DNA from: Stieleria neptunia
GTDB taxonomy: Bacteria > Planctomycetota > Planctomycetia > Pirellulales > Pirellulaceae
Direction: 5' to 3'
Length of the DNA: 64,000 bases
Assembly (NCBI RefSeq): GCF_007754155.1
Contig: NZ_CP037423.1
Coordinates: 4,340,001-4,404,000, forward strand
The notes beneath the pieces were generated by a model. It had not been told where the DNA came from. It made no database searches and saw only the letters and a program-made list of their open reading frames with translations. The translations under genes were made by a program, and so were the position numbers. Of the stretch, positions 45,795 through 55,734 are shown piece by piece. The stretch's first letter is position 1; each line of letters opens with the position of its first letter.

Positions 45795-47315
45795 CTAGAT
45801 GCCGCTGCGCGAATGGCCGCCGATGGGCAGACGCATCATGAACGTGGACCCGCGGCCGACTTCGCTCTCCAATTCGACTTCGCCGCCGTGCATCCGTGCG
45901 ACTTCGCGGGCGAATGCCAGTCCCAAACCGTTGCCCCGCAGCTCGCTATTGGCCGCGTTGCTGCCGCGGAAGAACTTGTCAAACACCTTGTCCTGTTCTT
46001 CGACTTCGATCCCCGGCCCGTTGTCTTGGATGTCGATTCGAATCCAGTCGTCTTGGACGCCGCAGCGGACGATGATTTCACCGGCCGGTGGCGTGTACTT
46101 GACGGCGTTGCCGACCAGGTTGACCAGCGCGGCTTGCAATTTGTCGCGGTCGCCGAACACGGTGGGCAGCTTGGCCGCAAAATCGGTGACCAGTCGTTGA
46201 TGTTTCTGTTCGGCCTGGGCCTTCATCTGATCGGCGGCGTATTCGACCATCGGCAACAATTCCAGCTCGTGCCGATTGGCGACCATCGAACCGGCTTCCA
46301 TTTGGCCGACCGTCAACAGCTGGTCGACCAATCGGCCCAGCCGATGGGCTTCGGAGACGATGACGTTGCAAAACTCTTTTTGCTGATCGATTTCCAGTTG
46401 GTCTTCGGCCTGGAGCGCCTCGGCGTAGGCTTGCAGGTTGGTCAGCGGGGTCCGCAGTTCGTGGGTGGCGGTCAACAGGAATTGGTCGCGCGATTTGGTC
46501 GCCAGTTCTTGCTGAGTGACATCGGTCAGGATCCAAGCCATCCCTTCGCCGTCGCCGCTGCGGCCGTCCAGCCTGGAGCGGGCGATGCGAAGGTGGACGC
46601 GTTCCCCGCCCATCGTGACTTGATGGCGTTCTTGAATCATCCGCACATTGCTGAGCAAGCGTTGGCGTTTGGCGATCACCGAGTCGTCGCCCGCCCGCAA
46701 TGCCAACAGATCCAGTAAGTCGCGTCCGATGTGGTTGGCGTCTTCGGCAAGACTGAACAGGCTGCAGGCCGGTGGGCTGATGAACAACAACCTGCCGTCC
46801 AAGTCCGTGATCACCCAGGCCGCCGGCAGCCCACGCATGGCGCGAGCCAGCGTGATCGCTTCTTGATCCAACGAGGCCGGTGTGCGTTCGTCGCTTGCGG
46901 TGCAGCCCGATTCGGCTTCGCGCAGCAGTTCATTCCAGGCCTCGGTGATTTTTTCTTCGCCGATGATCGGGCGGACCGTTCGCCAACGTTCCGGTTGGCC
47001 GCCGCTTTGCAGCAACTCGGTTTCGATGGTCCGCAGCGTGCGGACCGATCGCATCGACATCAGACCGCTCAACGAACAAACCGCGACGGTCGCGACCCAC
47101 ATGATGGACTGGAACGATCGCAGTTGCGGAAGTGAGCTGGCCGCGATGCCGCACAGCAGCGCGCACAAGGCCGTCGCGCAAAACAGAATTCCGATCCGGG
47201 TCGTGACCAGGACCCGGCCGGAGGGATTCGAATTCGGGGCCGATGCGGTGGTCTCCGACGCCGAGGGGGCGCCTTCGCCGGAGGCAACCACGGCTGTCGT
47301 TTGAGAATCAGGCAT
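45795..47315 (-). CDS. Membrane sensor histidine kinase
   Basis: A 506-residue kinase. Two N-terminal membrane helices (GILFCATALCALLCGIAAS and IMWVATVAVCSLSGLMSM) flank a very short periplasmic loop. A PAS-like sensor domain follows (LPAAWVITDLDGRLLFISPP, about 165-260). The H box is THELRTPLTNLQ (about 285), then N box NLVGNAVKYTPP, DNGPGI and GNGLGLAFAREV. All catalytic motifs are intact. The ATG is preferred over a GTG six bases upstream; either way the gene overlaps the end of the receiver gene. It lies in an operon between a GspG-like pseudopilin and gspE. Confidence 0.93.
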   Translation of the reverse strand: MPDSQTTAVVASGEGAPSASETTASAPNSNPSGRVLVTTRIGILFCATALCALLCGIAASSLPQLRSFQSIMWVATVAVCSLSGLMSMRSVRTLRTIETELLQSGGQPERWRTVRPIIGEEKITEAWNELLREAESGCTASDERTPASLDQEAITLARAMRGLPAAWVITDLDGRLLFISPPACSLFSLAEDANHIGRDLLDLLALRAGDDSVIAKRQRLLSNVRMIQERHQVTMGGERVHLRIARSRLDGRSGDGEGMAWILTDVTQQELATKSRDQFLLTATHELRTPLTNLQAYAEALQAEDQLEIDQQKEFCNVIVSEAHRLGRLVDQLLTVGQMEAGSMVANRHELELLPMVEYAADQMKAQAEQKHQRLVTDFAAKLPTVFGDRDKLQAALVNLVGNAVKYTPPAGEIIVRCGVQDDWIRIDIQDNGPGIEVEEQDKVFDKFFRGSNAANSELRGNGLGLAFAREVARMHGGEVELESEVGRGSTFMMRLPIGGHSRSGI

Positions 47316-47832
47316 CTCCACAGCCCTGGGGCGGTTGTGAAACAGCCTGTCCCGGCGGCACGCTTTGTCCCAGCAAGGCCGGCAGCGGGCTCAAGGGCGG
47401 CAGCGTGGGAAATTCGGGCTCGGCCCGGACGCCGTCACGGCAATCCGTGCCGCCGTCTTGTTCGAGGTGACGGAGAATCACCTCGCTCAATTTTCGAGGG
47501 CTAAACGGTTTGTGCATGATGCAGGCGAGTCGAAACTCGACACGCAATTTTTCGCTATCGAGCTCCAGGCCCTTGGCGGTGCACAGAATCGCAGGCGGTC
47601 GCTGATAGTCCGCTAATGCGTCCAGACGCTGCAGCAGTTCGACGCCGCCGCAGCCGGGCATCTGAAAGTCCGTCACGATGAAATCGATGCCGCCTTGGAG
47701 CAGTCGTTGATAGCCGGATTCACCATCATTGCAGGTTTCAACGGCGAGCCCGCTCTTGGCAACCGTAAAGCTCAACACCCGTCGAAAGACGGGGTCATCT
47801 TCGATGATCAGCACGGTTGGTGTAGTGGGCAT
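47308..47832 (-). CDS. Stand-alone response-regulator receiver
   Basis: A 174-residue protein with one receiver domain: acidic pocket EDD at 11-13, phospho-acceptor Asp55 (IVTDFQMPG), Thr in ILCTAKG, and Lys in IMHKPFSP. The domain ends near residue 125. The remaining ~50 residues are Pro/Gln-rich with no DNA-binding domain, so output is likely by protein contact. Its gene overlaps the kinase gene by 8 bases. Confidence 0.92.
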   Translation of the reverse strand: MPTTPTVLIIEDDPVFRRVLSFTVAKSGLAVETCNDGESGYQRLLQGGIDFIVTDFQMPGCGGVELLQRLDALADYQRPPAILCTAKGLELDSEKLRVEFRLACIMHKPFSPRKLSEVILRHLEQDGGTDCRDGVRAEPEFPTLPPLSPLPALLGQSVPPGQAVSQPPQGCGDA

Positions 47833-47926
47833 ATCAGACAGTCTCGGAGGGCCGGCTCAAGTGTCGTCAGTCAGGGAAGCAAAGCGGATGGGTGCCGCGG
47901 ATGGGGTGCCGTCGCGGCAACCGGGT

Positions 47927-48355
47927 TTACCAATCTTTGCCGATGTCGGTGCCGGCCGGATCCAGGTTCAACTTCAAGCTGCCGTTGTAGGGCTTGTACG
48001 CCCAGCCGCTCGTGCCGTCGGGCGCCGGGACCACCGGCGCGGAGGTCGTGGTGGTGTCGTAGTAAACGTCCGACAGCCCTCGAACCGGTCCGATCGTCGG
48101 TTCCGGAAACGGGCCGTTGAGCATGTCCGCCATCGCCGTTTTCAAATCGCCGCTGGCCGGGTAGCTGCCTTCTTGGGCTCGGTACATTTCGATCGCGTTG
48201 CGAAGCACGGCCAATTGCTGGCGCGTGGTATTGATTTCCGCCTGTTCGGCGGTATCGAACATCCGTGGCGCGGCGACCGCGGCGATGATGCCCAAAATCA
48301 GGATCACAATGACCATCTCAATCAGTGAAAAACCTTGACGCTTTTTGCGTGTCAT
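47927..48355 (-). CDS. gspG: GspG-like major pseudopilin
   Basis: A 142-residue pseudopilin of normal GspG size, unlike the giant ones of the first locus. Start ATG is set by the usual short leader MTRKKRQG; processing is after Gly8 (G/FSLIEMVIVIL), with Glu at +5. The helix (LILGIIAAVAAPRMFDTAEQ) and the next AEINTTRQQLAVLRNAIEMY are typical. The C-terminal region ends in LNLDPAGTDIGKDW. It is first in the - strand locus that ends with the secretin, so it is probably the main pilin of that machine. Confidence 0.92.
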   Translation of the reverse strand: MTRKKRQGFSLIEMVIVILILGIIAAVAAPRMFDTAEQAEINTTRQQLAVLRNAIEMYRAQEGSYPASGDLKTAMADMLNGPFPEPTIGPVRGLSDVYYDTTTTSAPVVPAPDGTSGWAYKPYNGSLKLNLDPAGTDIGKDW

Positions 48356-48861
48356 ATCCGTTTGCCTTTTTGGTTTGATTGCTGAAGCGTCAGCAGGATG
48401 TGGTGAACAGCGATCCGGCACTCGACTCCCGTGAGTTCGTGTTGCGTGCTCTGGCTCGCTTGGTGACGCACTGAAAACTAGGACGGGTTTGTCGGAATGA
48501 TGGCGTGCGGGCGCGGATTCTGATTTTTTCGGCCACCCTACAGAGTGTCCCGCCGCTGTGCGATCGGCACCACCGTTACGATTGGTCGCCGGTGTCGGTC
48601 CTGCGACATGCGTTGACCAGCGGAGACGACGATGTTGCAGGAATCCATCGCATGCATCGCCCGGGCAACATTCGATCGGTCGCGGTCCGACGCGTGTTGG
48701 AAGGGGACGCAGCATTTTGAGCGGCGCTGGAATCCCGCTGCGAAGCGCGATTTGGCAGCTGCTGGCCGGTGCAACCACTCGCCAAAGGCCTGATCGGCGG
48801 AATCGGCGTCGTCCCGTCCGCGTCCCTTTGGCCCTCCAATTGCTACGGGGTTTCGGGCATC
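48356..48861. other. Divergent intergenic region, no recognised feature
   Basis: About 500 bases between gspG (- strand) and an unknown anchored protein (+ strand). It must hold divergent promoters, but none was convincing by eye. Small open frames here are shadows without family character. No repeat of the families found elsewhere was noticed. Confidence 0.5.
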
Positions 48862-49719
48862 ATGACCGATCACCACACACCACCGCCGAGACGTCCGTTG
48901 AACGAGAACCAACGCCCCCTGTGGATCATCATCTTTGCGATTCTGTTGGCCAGCATCGCGTTGCGAACCAAGGGCCAAGGGATCTCCGTCACGTCGCCGC
49001 CCCCCGCCACGTCGCCGGACCCATCGCTGTCGCCGAGCGAAGCGGACCTTTACACCGAAATGCGGATCGGCGATCGGGTGGTGCGGGTGAAACGGGCCTC
49101 CGCCGCGCAAGCGTCTGCGGGTCAACAGGGACAGGCCACGCCGGCGCGTCGGAGGCGTCCCCAGTCGGCCTTCGTCACCGCCGAGATCGCACAGTTTGAT
49201 TCCGATGTGGATCCCGACGGCTGGTTGGCCAGCGTGATGCTGATCGGCAGCGATGACCAGCCGGTCGTGGTGCGGCGGGCGACGGCACGATTTGAGTTGA
49301 CGCCGCGGCTGCCGACCCACGATTTCACCGGCTACGTCGACGCCAACGTCAAGCCGATCCAATGGAACGTGCCGTTGAAGTTTGCCGACGACGCGGTGGC
49401 GACCGTTCGGTTGCCGCTGCGTGACCCGATCGCGCCGCTGATCGGTTGGCCCGCGACCTCTCATCCGGCGGTCGGCCGAGCCGGCGGCTTCCACGCGTCA
49501 CGGCGTGGGATCATCCGCCACACCGCGACGGCATTCCAGGACCGGACGGTGTTGACCGCCTCGCCAAGTCGACAGGGGGCACGCTCGGTGATCGGGATGG
49601 CGAGTTTCGGACAGCTGAAAATTCGGGTTTCGGTGCCCGGTGAAGGAGTCTTCGATGCGGTCACCCCGATCGCTTTGCGCCCCTCGGTCTTGGTTGACAC
49701 TCGTTGGCCCTATCAGTAA
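48862..49719 (+). CDS. Unknown membrane-anchored exported protein
   Basis: A 285-residue protein without a recognised family. A proline-rich start (TDHHTPPPRRPLNENQ) leads to a single helix (LWIIIFAILLASIALRTKG), then a periplasmic/extracellular region rich in Pro, Ala and Arg, with beta-like segments (PQSAFVTAEIAQFDSDVDPD, WNVPLKFADDAVATVRLPLR). Upstream in-frame ATG/TTG codons exist but this ATG gives a clean signal anchor. It is followed by a terminator-like hairpin, so it appears monocistronic. Confidence 0.7.
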   Translation: MTDHHTPPPRRPLNENQRPLWIIIFAILLASIALRTKGQGISVTSPPPATSPDPSLSPSEADLYTEMRIGDRVVRVKRASAAQASAGQQGQATPARRRRPQSAFVTAEIAQFDSDVDPDGWLASVMLIGSDDQPVVVRRATARFELTPRLPTHDFTGYVDANVKPIQWNVPLKFADDAVATVRLPLRDPIAPLIGWPATSHPAVGRAGGFHASRRGIIRHTATAFQDRTVLTASPSRQGARSVIGMASFGQLKIRVSVPGEGVFDAVTPIALRPSVLVDTRWPYQ

Positions 49720-49752
49720 CTTGACACTTCTCAGCACTGGTTCACGCAACTG

Positions 49753-49786
49753 CCCGGTCCTGCCGAAAGGTCCGGGTTTATTTTTT
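49753..49786 (+). terminator. Intrinsic terminator between unknown gene and nusA
   Basis: cccggtcc and ggtccggg form an 8-bp stem with one central mismatch around tgccgaaa, followed by tttattttttg, a good U tract. It lies about 35 bases beyond the preceding stop and ~85 before nusA. Confidence 0.75.
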
Positions 49787-49870
49787 GCCGTACGATCAGT
49801 GCTCGATTGCTCGCTTAAGCCCTGAACCAAGCCCGATTCCGCCCAACCAGCGCATGCCGCGACGCTCGCT

Positions 49871-51394
49871 ATGAACCCACAAGACATTCTGCGATATGTC
49901 GATTCGCTCCATCGCGAAAAAAATATTGACACCGAACTCGTGTTCTCGGCGATCGAGGCGGCTTTGCAGACGGCTGCAAAACGACAATATGGTGAAGACG
50001 CTGACATCATGGTTCAGCTGAATCGTGAAAACGGACGGATCGCGGCAACCCTCGATGGCGAACAACTCGGTGACGATCAAATCGGTCGCATCGGTGCCCA
50101 GACCGCCAAGCAAGTGATCATCCAAAAGGTCCGCGAGGCCGAACGCGATTCGCTGATGGCAGAGTATCGCGAACAGATCGGCGACACCGTCGCCGGAATC
50201 ATCGGCCGTGCCGACGGTGGTGTCGCGACCGTCAATCTGGGCAACGTGGAAGCGATTCTGCCACGCAGCGAACAGATCCCCGGCGAAACCCTGCACGCCG
50301 GCGAGCGTGTGCGGGCGGTCGTGTTTGAGGTCAAAGCGACCGGCAACCGCGTCCGGGTCGTGCTCAGCCGGACCCGGCCGCAGTTGGTTCAGCGATTGTT
50401 CGAACAAGAAATCCCCGAGCTGAGCGAGGGGGTGATTGCGATCAACTCGATCAGCCGAGAGCCGGGGTACCGCAGCAAGGTCGCCGTCAGCAGCGAAGAC
50501 AGCCAAGTCGATCCGATCGCGGTCTGCGTGGGCTATCGCGGCAGCCGGATCAAGGCCGTCCGCGAAGAGTTGGCCGGAGAGCACATCGATGTCGTCCGCT
50601 ACAGCGAAGACCCCGAGGTGCTGATCCCCAATGCCTTGCAGCCGGCCGAAGTCGAACAGGTCTTGTTGTGTGACATGATCGGCCGCGCCATTGTGTTGGT
50701 CCAGGAAGATCAGTTGTCGCTCGCCATCGGGCGGCGCGGCCAAAATGTTCGCCTGGCCAGCAAACTTTGCGGCTGGGACATCGAAATCATGACCGGCGGT
50801 GAGCTGGAAGAGCAAATCGAACGCGCCGTCGAGGCCTTTAGCCAGCTCGAAGGCATGACCCCCGAGATCTCTCAGGTGTTGGTCGAGCAGGGTTATTTGT
50901 CCTATGATGATTTGTCCGTCATCGAGCCCGACGCTTTCATGGAAATGAGCGGGCTGACCGAGGAGCAGGTCGACTTGATCGTCAACACTGCCGAGGAGAA
51001 AGCTGAGGAAGCCGAGGAGGCGGCGGCGCAAGAGCGTCAGGCTCGTCGCGAGCGAGAACGATTGCACAAGGAAGCCGAAGCGGCCGGTGTCGTCGAACCC
51101 GAAGCTCCCGCCAAACCTGAACCTGAAGCAGTAGCCGAACCCGAAGCAGCAGCCGAACCTGAAGCAGCAGCCGAACCTGAAGCAGCAGCCGAACCTGAAG
51201 CAGCAGCCGAACCTGAAGCAGCAGCCCAGCCCGAAGTAGCGGCCCAGCCCGAGCCGAGCGAGGCCGAGGCGGCCGACGGCGGGGGGGGCGGTGAATCCAA
51301 GCCCGTCGCGGAGGCGGAGGAATCGCCCGCAGAGGGGGGCGTCGCCCCGGAGCCTTCCGAAGCGTCGGAGGTGAAGTCGCCGCAGGAAGGCTAG
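49871..51394 (+). CDS. nusA: Transcription termination/antitermination factor NusA
   Basis: Cytoplasmic RNA-polymerase partner, 507 residues. N-terminal domain (DILRYVDSLHREKNIDTELV), S1 domain near residues 110-180 (DTVAGIIGRADGGVATVNLG), KH domains with AVCVGYRGSRIKAVREEL and LSLAIGRRGQNVRLASKL, and a helix-hairpin-helix-like region (LSYDDLSVIEPDAFMEMSGL). The last ~110 residues are acidic/Ala/Pro-rich, with a PEAAAE block encoded by six 18-bp repeats (listed separately), absent from typical NusA. The stop codon TAG lies in the left end of a MITE-like element. infB follows after 646 bases instead of the usual close spacing. Confidence 0.96.
   Translation: MNPQDILRYVDSLHREKNIDTELVFSAIEAALQTAAKRQYGEDADIMVQLNRENGRIAATLDGEQLGDDQIGRIGAQTAKQVIIQKVREAERDSLMAEYREQIGDTVAGIIGRADGGVATVNLGNVEAILPRSEQIPGETLHAGERVRAVVFEVKATGNRVRVVLSRTRPQLVQRLFEQEIPELSEGVIAINSISREPGYRSKVAVSSEDSQVDPIAVCVGYRGSRIKAVREELAGEHIDVVRYSEDPEVLIPNALQPAEVEQVLLCDMIGRAIVLVQEDQLSLAIGRRGQNVRLASKLCGWDIEIMTGGELEEQIERAVEAFSQLEGMTPEISQVLVEQGYLSYDDLSVIEPDAFMEMSGLTEEQVDLIVNTAEEKAEEAEEAAAQERQARRERERLHKEAEAAGVVEPEAPAKPEPEAVAEPEAAAEPEAAAEPEAAAEPEAAAEPEAAAQPEVAAQPEPSEAEAADGGGGGESKPVAEAEESPAEGGVAPEPSEASEVKSPQEG
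51119..51226. repeat. 18-bp tandem repeat inside nusA
   Basis: Six in-frame copies of gaacctgaagcagcagcc (minor variants, first with gtagcc) encode the hexapeptide EPEAAA repeated. Slippage would change the tail length without changing the frame. Confidence 0.9.
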
Positions 51395-51546
51395 TGCTTT
51401 GTCAGCTTTAAATTTTCGAGCCTGCGTTTGTCGAGCGGAAAAGGGGTCAGGCACCAAAAACCAAATGGCCCGCAGGGTGCTTCGCATTTTTGGTACCTGA
51501 CCCCTTTTCCGCGGTACCCTAAGAATAAAAGTTGACGAAGCACTAG
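51391..51546. mobile_element. MITE-like element, 156 bp, at the nusA stop
   Basis: Outer ends ctagtgctttgtca (51391-51404) and tgacgaagcactag (51533-51546) match as a 14-bp inverted repeat with one mismatch. Internal arms (51435-51460 and 51487-51512) match 25 of 26 and include gcggaaaaggggtcagg and cctgaccccttttccgc. The terminal three bases of the outer left arm supply the nusA TAG. There is no reading frame. No flanking target duplication could be defined. Confidence 0.75.
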
Positions 51547-52040
51547 GGTTTTGCCAAGTCGAACGAGTCAGCGAATGCGGCTGCGATCGGGCCGAGTGGC
51601 CCGCCGCGGGTGTGCTCGGCTGACACGAAACACCGCTCGGAGGAGGCAGGCGAGCGGCGGCCGGGGGAAAAAGTCGAGTGAAATCTACTCTTGCCCCCAG
51701 GTCAGACCTCTGCGAAGACGTGTTTTTTCGCTATCCTTTGCTTCCAACGCGGGTCGCAGCGATTCGATCACTGTGGCTCGACCATTAACTGAAAGACGAA
51801 AACCATCCCGGTCTGCCCCGTTTCATCCTCTCGCGGTCTAACCTTTCACCGCGTCTGATGGAGTTTTGGTACGGCTGCACGTTCGACGCCTGGCGTCTCC
51901 TGCGTGTGCTGATACCCGGCCGATGGAGGAGCTTTTTATGTGACCTTTGCAGAAAAATATTTGGAACGCCGCCATGAGAAAAGCAGGCAATGCACGAGAG
52001 GCATGGCAGGTTCCGCCCAATTTGACAGGATTTGGACCCA
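51547..52040. other. Intergenic region upstream of infB
   Basis: No gene is supported. It probably carries an infB promoter, because the MITE-like element and length break the usual nusA-infB coupling. A Shine-Dalgarno-like agga lies 10 bases before the proposed GTG start. No rimP or ylxR gene is seen. Confidence 0.5.
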
Positions 52041-55000
52041 GTGGCACGCATTTACGCGCTCGCAAAAGAACTTAATCTCGATAGTAAAGATCTGGTTGAT
52101 CTCGTTAAGAAAGTTGGAATCACCGGAAAAGGCTCGGCGCTTGCCAGTCTAACCGATGACGAGGCCCAACGTGTGCGCGATCATCTAAGTGGTGGTGCAG
52201 AGACGGCGAAAGCACCCGCACCGGCTTCAACCGCGACGGCAGTGAAAGAAAGCAAGCCCGTCGCCGTCCGCGAGGCCGTGCGCCCGGAACGGAAGCCCGT
52301 GAATCTCTCGACCGGTCCCAAGGCTGGCGGCGGCACGGCGAAGGCTCCGTCGGAATCCAAGCCCGCCCCCAAGACAGAACCCAAAGTCCGCGCCCCCGCT
52401 CCGCTGCCGCCCGTTGAAGAGCCGAAGGCTCCGGCCCGCGAAGAATCGCCGGCCCAAACGCCCGATGTGCGGTTGCCATCGAGCAGTCGACGAAGCGGTG
52501 GGCTGTCGGGACGCATCGCCCGCGGCAAAGAACCTGGCTCGCCCAGTTCGCCTAAGTCGCCAGCGGCTCCGTCCCAGCCCGCAGCCAAACCCAAGCCCGC
52601 TGCCGCCGAGAAACCGGCGGCGCGTCAGCCCGAGCCGCCGGCGCGGAAACCGGAATCAACGCCGCCCGCCAAACCCGCGGCGCCGGCGCGGCCTGCGCCC
52701 CCGGTGCGGACCCCCTTGCCCGAGCGACCTGCCGGTCCGCTGGCGGTTCGTGGAAATACCGGTGCCGGACGTGTCCGTTCGTTGGATAAACGCGCCAGTG
52801 CCGGTGGCGAAGGCAAAAAAGGCGAATCAAAGCCCAAACGCCGCGAGCCGCGGATCGCCGTCAATCTGGCGTCGCTGCCCGATGCACCCCCAGAGGTTCC
52901 GGCAAAGGCCAAGGGGGAACAGAAAGCGCAGAAGCCGGAAATCAAGCTCAGCCCCGATCTGATTGCCGGTCACAAACAAGGGATGAAGGCGCCGCTGGAA
53001 AAGCTGGCCGCGGAGTCCGACGAATCAAAACGTCCCGCCGGAAAACGCGGTGGCCTGTCAGGGTTCACCGAGAAAGGCAAACGGGGCGTCGAAGAAGAAG
53101 AGAAGCCCCGCAAGAAGGGCCTTTCCGGCATGGCGGGCGTTCGCCAGGACCGCAGCGGCAAACGCCGGCGATCCGGAGATTTCTCGCGATCCTACGGACG
53201 CGACGACGGCCGCCAACGACGGACGTTGCAGCACAAAGGCACCAACACCGCCGCACCGCGGAAGGAGCCGGTTCAGATCGAACTGCCGTGTACCGTTCGC
53301 AGTTTCTCCGAAGCAGCCAGTATCGGTGTGGCTCAAGTGCTCAAGGCGATGATGGGCATGGGTATCATGGCCAATATCAACGCCGAGTTGGAATTTGAGA
53401 CCGCCGAATTGATCGCGGCAGAACTGGATCTGGAGCTTCAGCTGAAAGAATCCGAGACGCTCGAAGACGAGTTGATCACGGAGATCGAAGAACTGGCCGA
53501 CGATCCGGACACGCTCGTGACGCGGCCGCCGATCGTGACCTTCCTGGGACACGTCGACCACGGAAAAACCAGTCTGTTGGACTACCTGATCGGGATCAAC
53601 GTGGTCAGCGGCGAAGCCGGCGGGATCACCCAGCACATCCGTGCTTATGAAATCGAAAAAGACGGCCGCAGCGTCACGTTCGTTGATACGCCGGGGCACG
53701 AAGCGTTCACCGAAATGCGGGCCCGTGGTGCCAACGTGACCGACATCGCCGTACTGGTGGTGGCGGCCGACGACGGGATCATGCCCCAGACCGAAGAAGC
53801 GATCAGCCACGCCAAAGCGGCGGAGGTGCCGATCGTCGTCGCGCTCAACAAGATCGACCTGGAAGGCGTCGACGCCAACCGCGTCATGACCCAGTTGACC
53901 GAACATCAATTGACGCCCAGCGAGTGGGGCGGCGACGTGGAAGTCGTGCCGACCAGTGCGATCACCGGTGCCGGCATGGACGATTTGCTCGAAACGCTGC
54001 TGACGATCGCCGAGTTAAACGAATACTCGGCCAACCCCGACCGCAATGCGTTGGGCGTCTGCCTGGAATCCGAACAACAGGGCGATCGCGGTGTGGTCGC
54101 CAAGTTGGTCGTGCAAAACGGAACGCTGCGAGTCGGCGATATCGTGGTGTGCGGACCCACGTACGGTCGCGTACGTGCGATGAGCAATCCGCTGACCGGC
54201 GAACCGATCACCGAAGCCGGACCGAGCACACCGGTCAGTGTGATGGGACTGGAAGAGCCGCCAGGTGCGGGCGACCGGTTCCACGTGCTCGAGGACATCA
54301 CCGACGCTCGTGAAATCGCGGCCTCGCGGGCCGATGCGACCAGCCGTCAATCGCTTTCGGGCAACACGACCGCGGTCTCGTTCGAGAATTTCCAAGAGAT
54401 GCTGCAAGGCGGTCGCTTGGGAGTCAGCGACGAGAAGGTCAAATTGAATGTCATCATTCGTGCCGACGTGAAGGGCTCGCTGGAAGCGATCGACAAAGAG
54501 CTCGGCAAATTCGATCATCCCGAAGTCGAAATCAAAGTGCTGCAACGCAGCGTCGGCGGGATCACCCTGGCCGATGTGACGTTGGCCAGTGCGTCCGAGG
54601 CGGTGATTCTGGGATTCAACGTGATCCCCGACGAACAAGCGCGTTCGTTGGCCGATGAACGCGGAGTTCAGATTCGACGTTACGACGTGATCTACAAGTT
54701 GACCGATGACATCCGGGCGATGATCGAAGGCCGGTTGAAACCGGAAGAACGCGTCGTCGAACTCGGACGGGCACTCGTCAAGCAAGTCTTTTCGATCAGC
54801 CGCGTCGGGACGATCGCCGGTTGCTATGTCGCGCAAGGATCCATCCAACGCGGGTGTCGAATCCGCGTCAATCGCGACGGGCGAACGATCGGCGATTATG
54901 GCTTGGATTCGCTGCGGCGTATCAAAGAAGACGTCAAAGAAGTGCCTCGTGGAATGGAGTGCGGGATTCGTTTACAAGGCTTCAACGACGTCAAACAGGA

Positions 55001-55052
55001 TGACGTGTTGGAAGCGTACCGAATCGAAGAAGTGGCCCGAACGTTGGATTGA
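52041..55052 (+). CDS. infB: Translation initiation factor IF-2
   Basis: GTPase that delivers initiator tRNA to the 30S subunit, 1003 residues. GTG 52041 gives [20 protein letters not shown], the standard N-terminus; a TTG nine bases earlier is the alternative but sits right next to the Shine-Dalgarno. Residues ~60-400 form a Pro/Ala/Lys-rich linker much longer than the core. The G domain begins with [20 protein letters not shown] (G1), then [11 protein letters not shown] (G3) and ALNKIDL (G4). C-terminal domains including [16 protein letters not shown] are present. It ends four bases into the next frame's upstream extension, and rbfA follows closely. Confidence 0.97.
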   Translation: MARIYALAKELNLDSKDLVDLVKKVGITGKGSALASLTDDEAQRVRDHLSGGAETAKAPAPASTATAVKESKPVAVREAVRPERKPVNLSTGPKAGGGTAKAPSESKPAPKTEPKVRAPAPLPPVEEPKAPAREESPAQTPDVRLPSSSRRSGGLSGRIARGKEPGSPSSPKSPAAPSQPAAKPKPAAAEKPAARQPEPPARKPESTPPAKPAAPARPAPPVRTPLPERPAGPLAVRGNTGAGRVRSLDKRASAGGEGKKGESKPKRREPRIAVNLASLPDAPPEVPAKAKGEQKAQKPEIKLSPDLIAGHKQGMKAPLEKLAAESDESKRPAGKRGGLSGFTEKGKRGVEEEEKPRKKGLSGMAGVRQDRSGKRRRSGDFSRSYGRDDGRQRRTLQHKGTNTAAPRKEPVQIELPCTVRSFSEAASIGVAQVLKAMMGMGIMANINAELEFETAELIAAELDLELQLKESETLEDELITEIEELADDPDTLVTRPPIVTFLGHVDHGKTSLLDYLIGINVVSGEAGGITQHIRAYEIEKDGRSVTFVDTPGHEAFTEMRARGANVTDIAVLVVAADDGIMPQTEEAISHAKAAEVPIVVALNKIDLEGVDANRVMTQLTEHQLTPSEWGGDVEVVPTSAITGAGMDDLLETLLTIAELNEYSANPDRNALGVCLESEQQGDRGVVAKLVVQNGTLRVGDIVVCGPTYGRVRAMSNPLTGEPITEAGPSTPVSVMGLEEPPGAGDRFHVLEDITDAREIAASRADATSRQSLSGNTTAVSFENFQEMLQGGRLGVSDEKVKLNVIIRADVKGSLEAIDKELGKFDHPEVEIKVLQRSVGGITLADVTLASASEAVILGFNVIPDEQARSLADERGVQIRRYDVIYKLTDDIRAMIEGRLKPEERVVELGRALVKQVFSISRVGTIAGCYVAQGSIQRGCRIRVNRDGRTIGDYGLDSLRRIKEDVKEVPRGMECGIRLQGFNDVKQDDVLEAYRIEEVARTLD

Positions 55053-55153
55053 TCGAATTCCCCCTCGACCCGGGTGGCGGATATCGCCGCCCGCGGAGTC
55101 GATCGACCATTCCAGCTACCGTTTCTATCGTTTTTTCCCCGCTCAGGCTCATC

Positions 55154-55624
55154 GTGACCAGTCGTCGAATGTTGAAAGCCGCCGAAGCGATCCGTGAGGT
55201 CGTCGCGTCGGCTATCTTGACCGAAATTAGAGATCCACGCGTCAAAGACGTGACCGTGATCGGGGTCGAAGTGACTCCCGATATGCGCGAAGCCACGGTT
55301 TCGATCAGCGTGATGGGAGACGAATCGCAGAAGCAACTCTCGTTGCGCGGGTTGCAAAACTCGGCCGGTTTTCTGCAATCGAAGATCGCCAACCGGATCG
55401 ACACACGCTACACGCCCCGCTTGCAGTTTGAACTCAACCGGGGCATGGAAAACGCCGTGGTGGTCGGCGAGTTGCTGGGCAAGATTCGCCGCGAACAACA
55501 GGGGGATCTACCGGCAGCGATTGAGGAACCCGACGGTGAGGTGACGCCGGCCGACGGTGATCCCCCCGCTGCCGATAGCGCTGCCGATAACGCTGCGGAC
55601 AGCGGTGTCACAGAATCTTCGTGA
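55154..55624 (+). CDS. rbfA: Ribosome-binding factor A
   Basis: Binds 30S precursors in late 16S rRNA maturation. GTG 55154 gives VTSRRMLKAAEAIREVVASA, normal for RbfA; the frame upstream has no family character. Motifs ILTEIRDPRVKDVTVIGVEV and YTPRLQFELNRGMENA are classical. The core ends near residue 115 and an acidic Ala/Asp-rich tail of ~40 residues follows (PAADSAADNAADSG), unusual for the family. It follows infB by about 100 bases. Confidence 0.94.
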   Translation: MTSRRMLKAAEAIREVVASAILTEIRDPRVKDVTVIGVEVTPDMREATVSISVMGDESQKQLSLRGLQNSAGFLQSKIANRIDTRYTPRLQFELNRGMENAVVVGELLGKIRREQQGDLPAAIEEPDGEVTPADGDPPAADSAADNAADSGVTESS

Positions 55625-55734
55625 TTCTCGCCGCTTGCACCTACCAAGACCATCCACTCCGATAAGACTGCGACGCAGCGATTGAAACGTACGCCGCAAC
55701 TTCCGCCAACACAATTTCCCTAACCACAATAACG

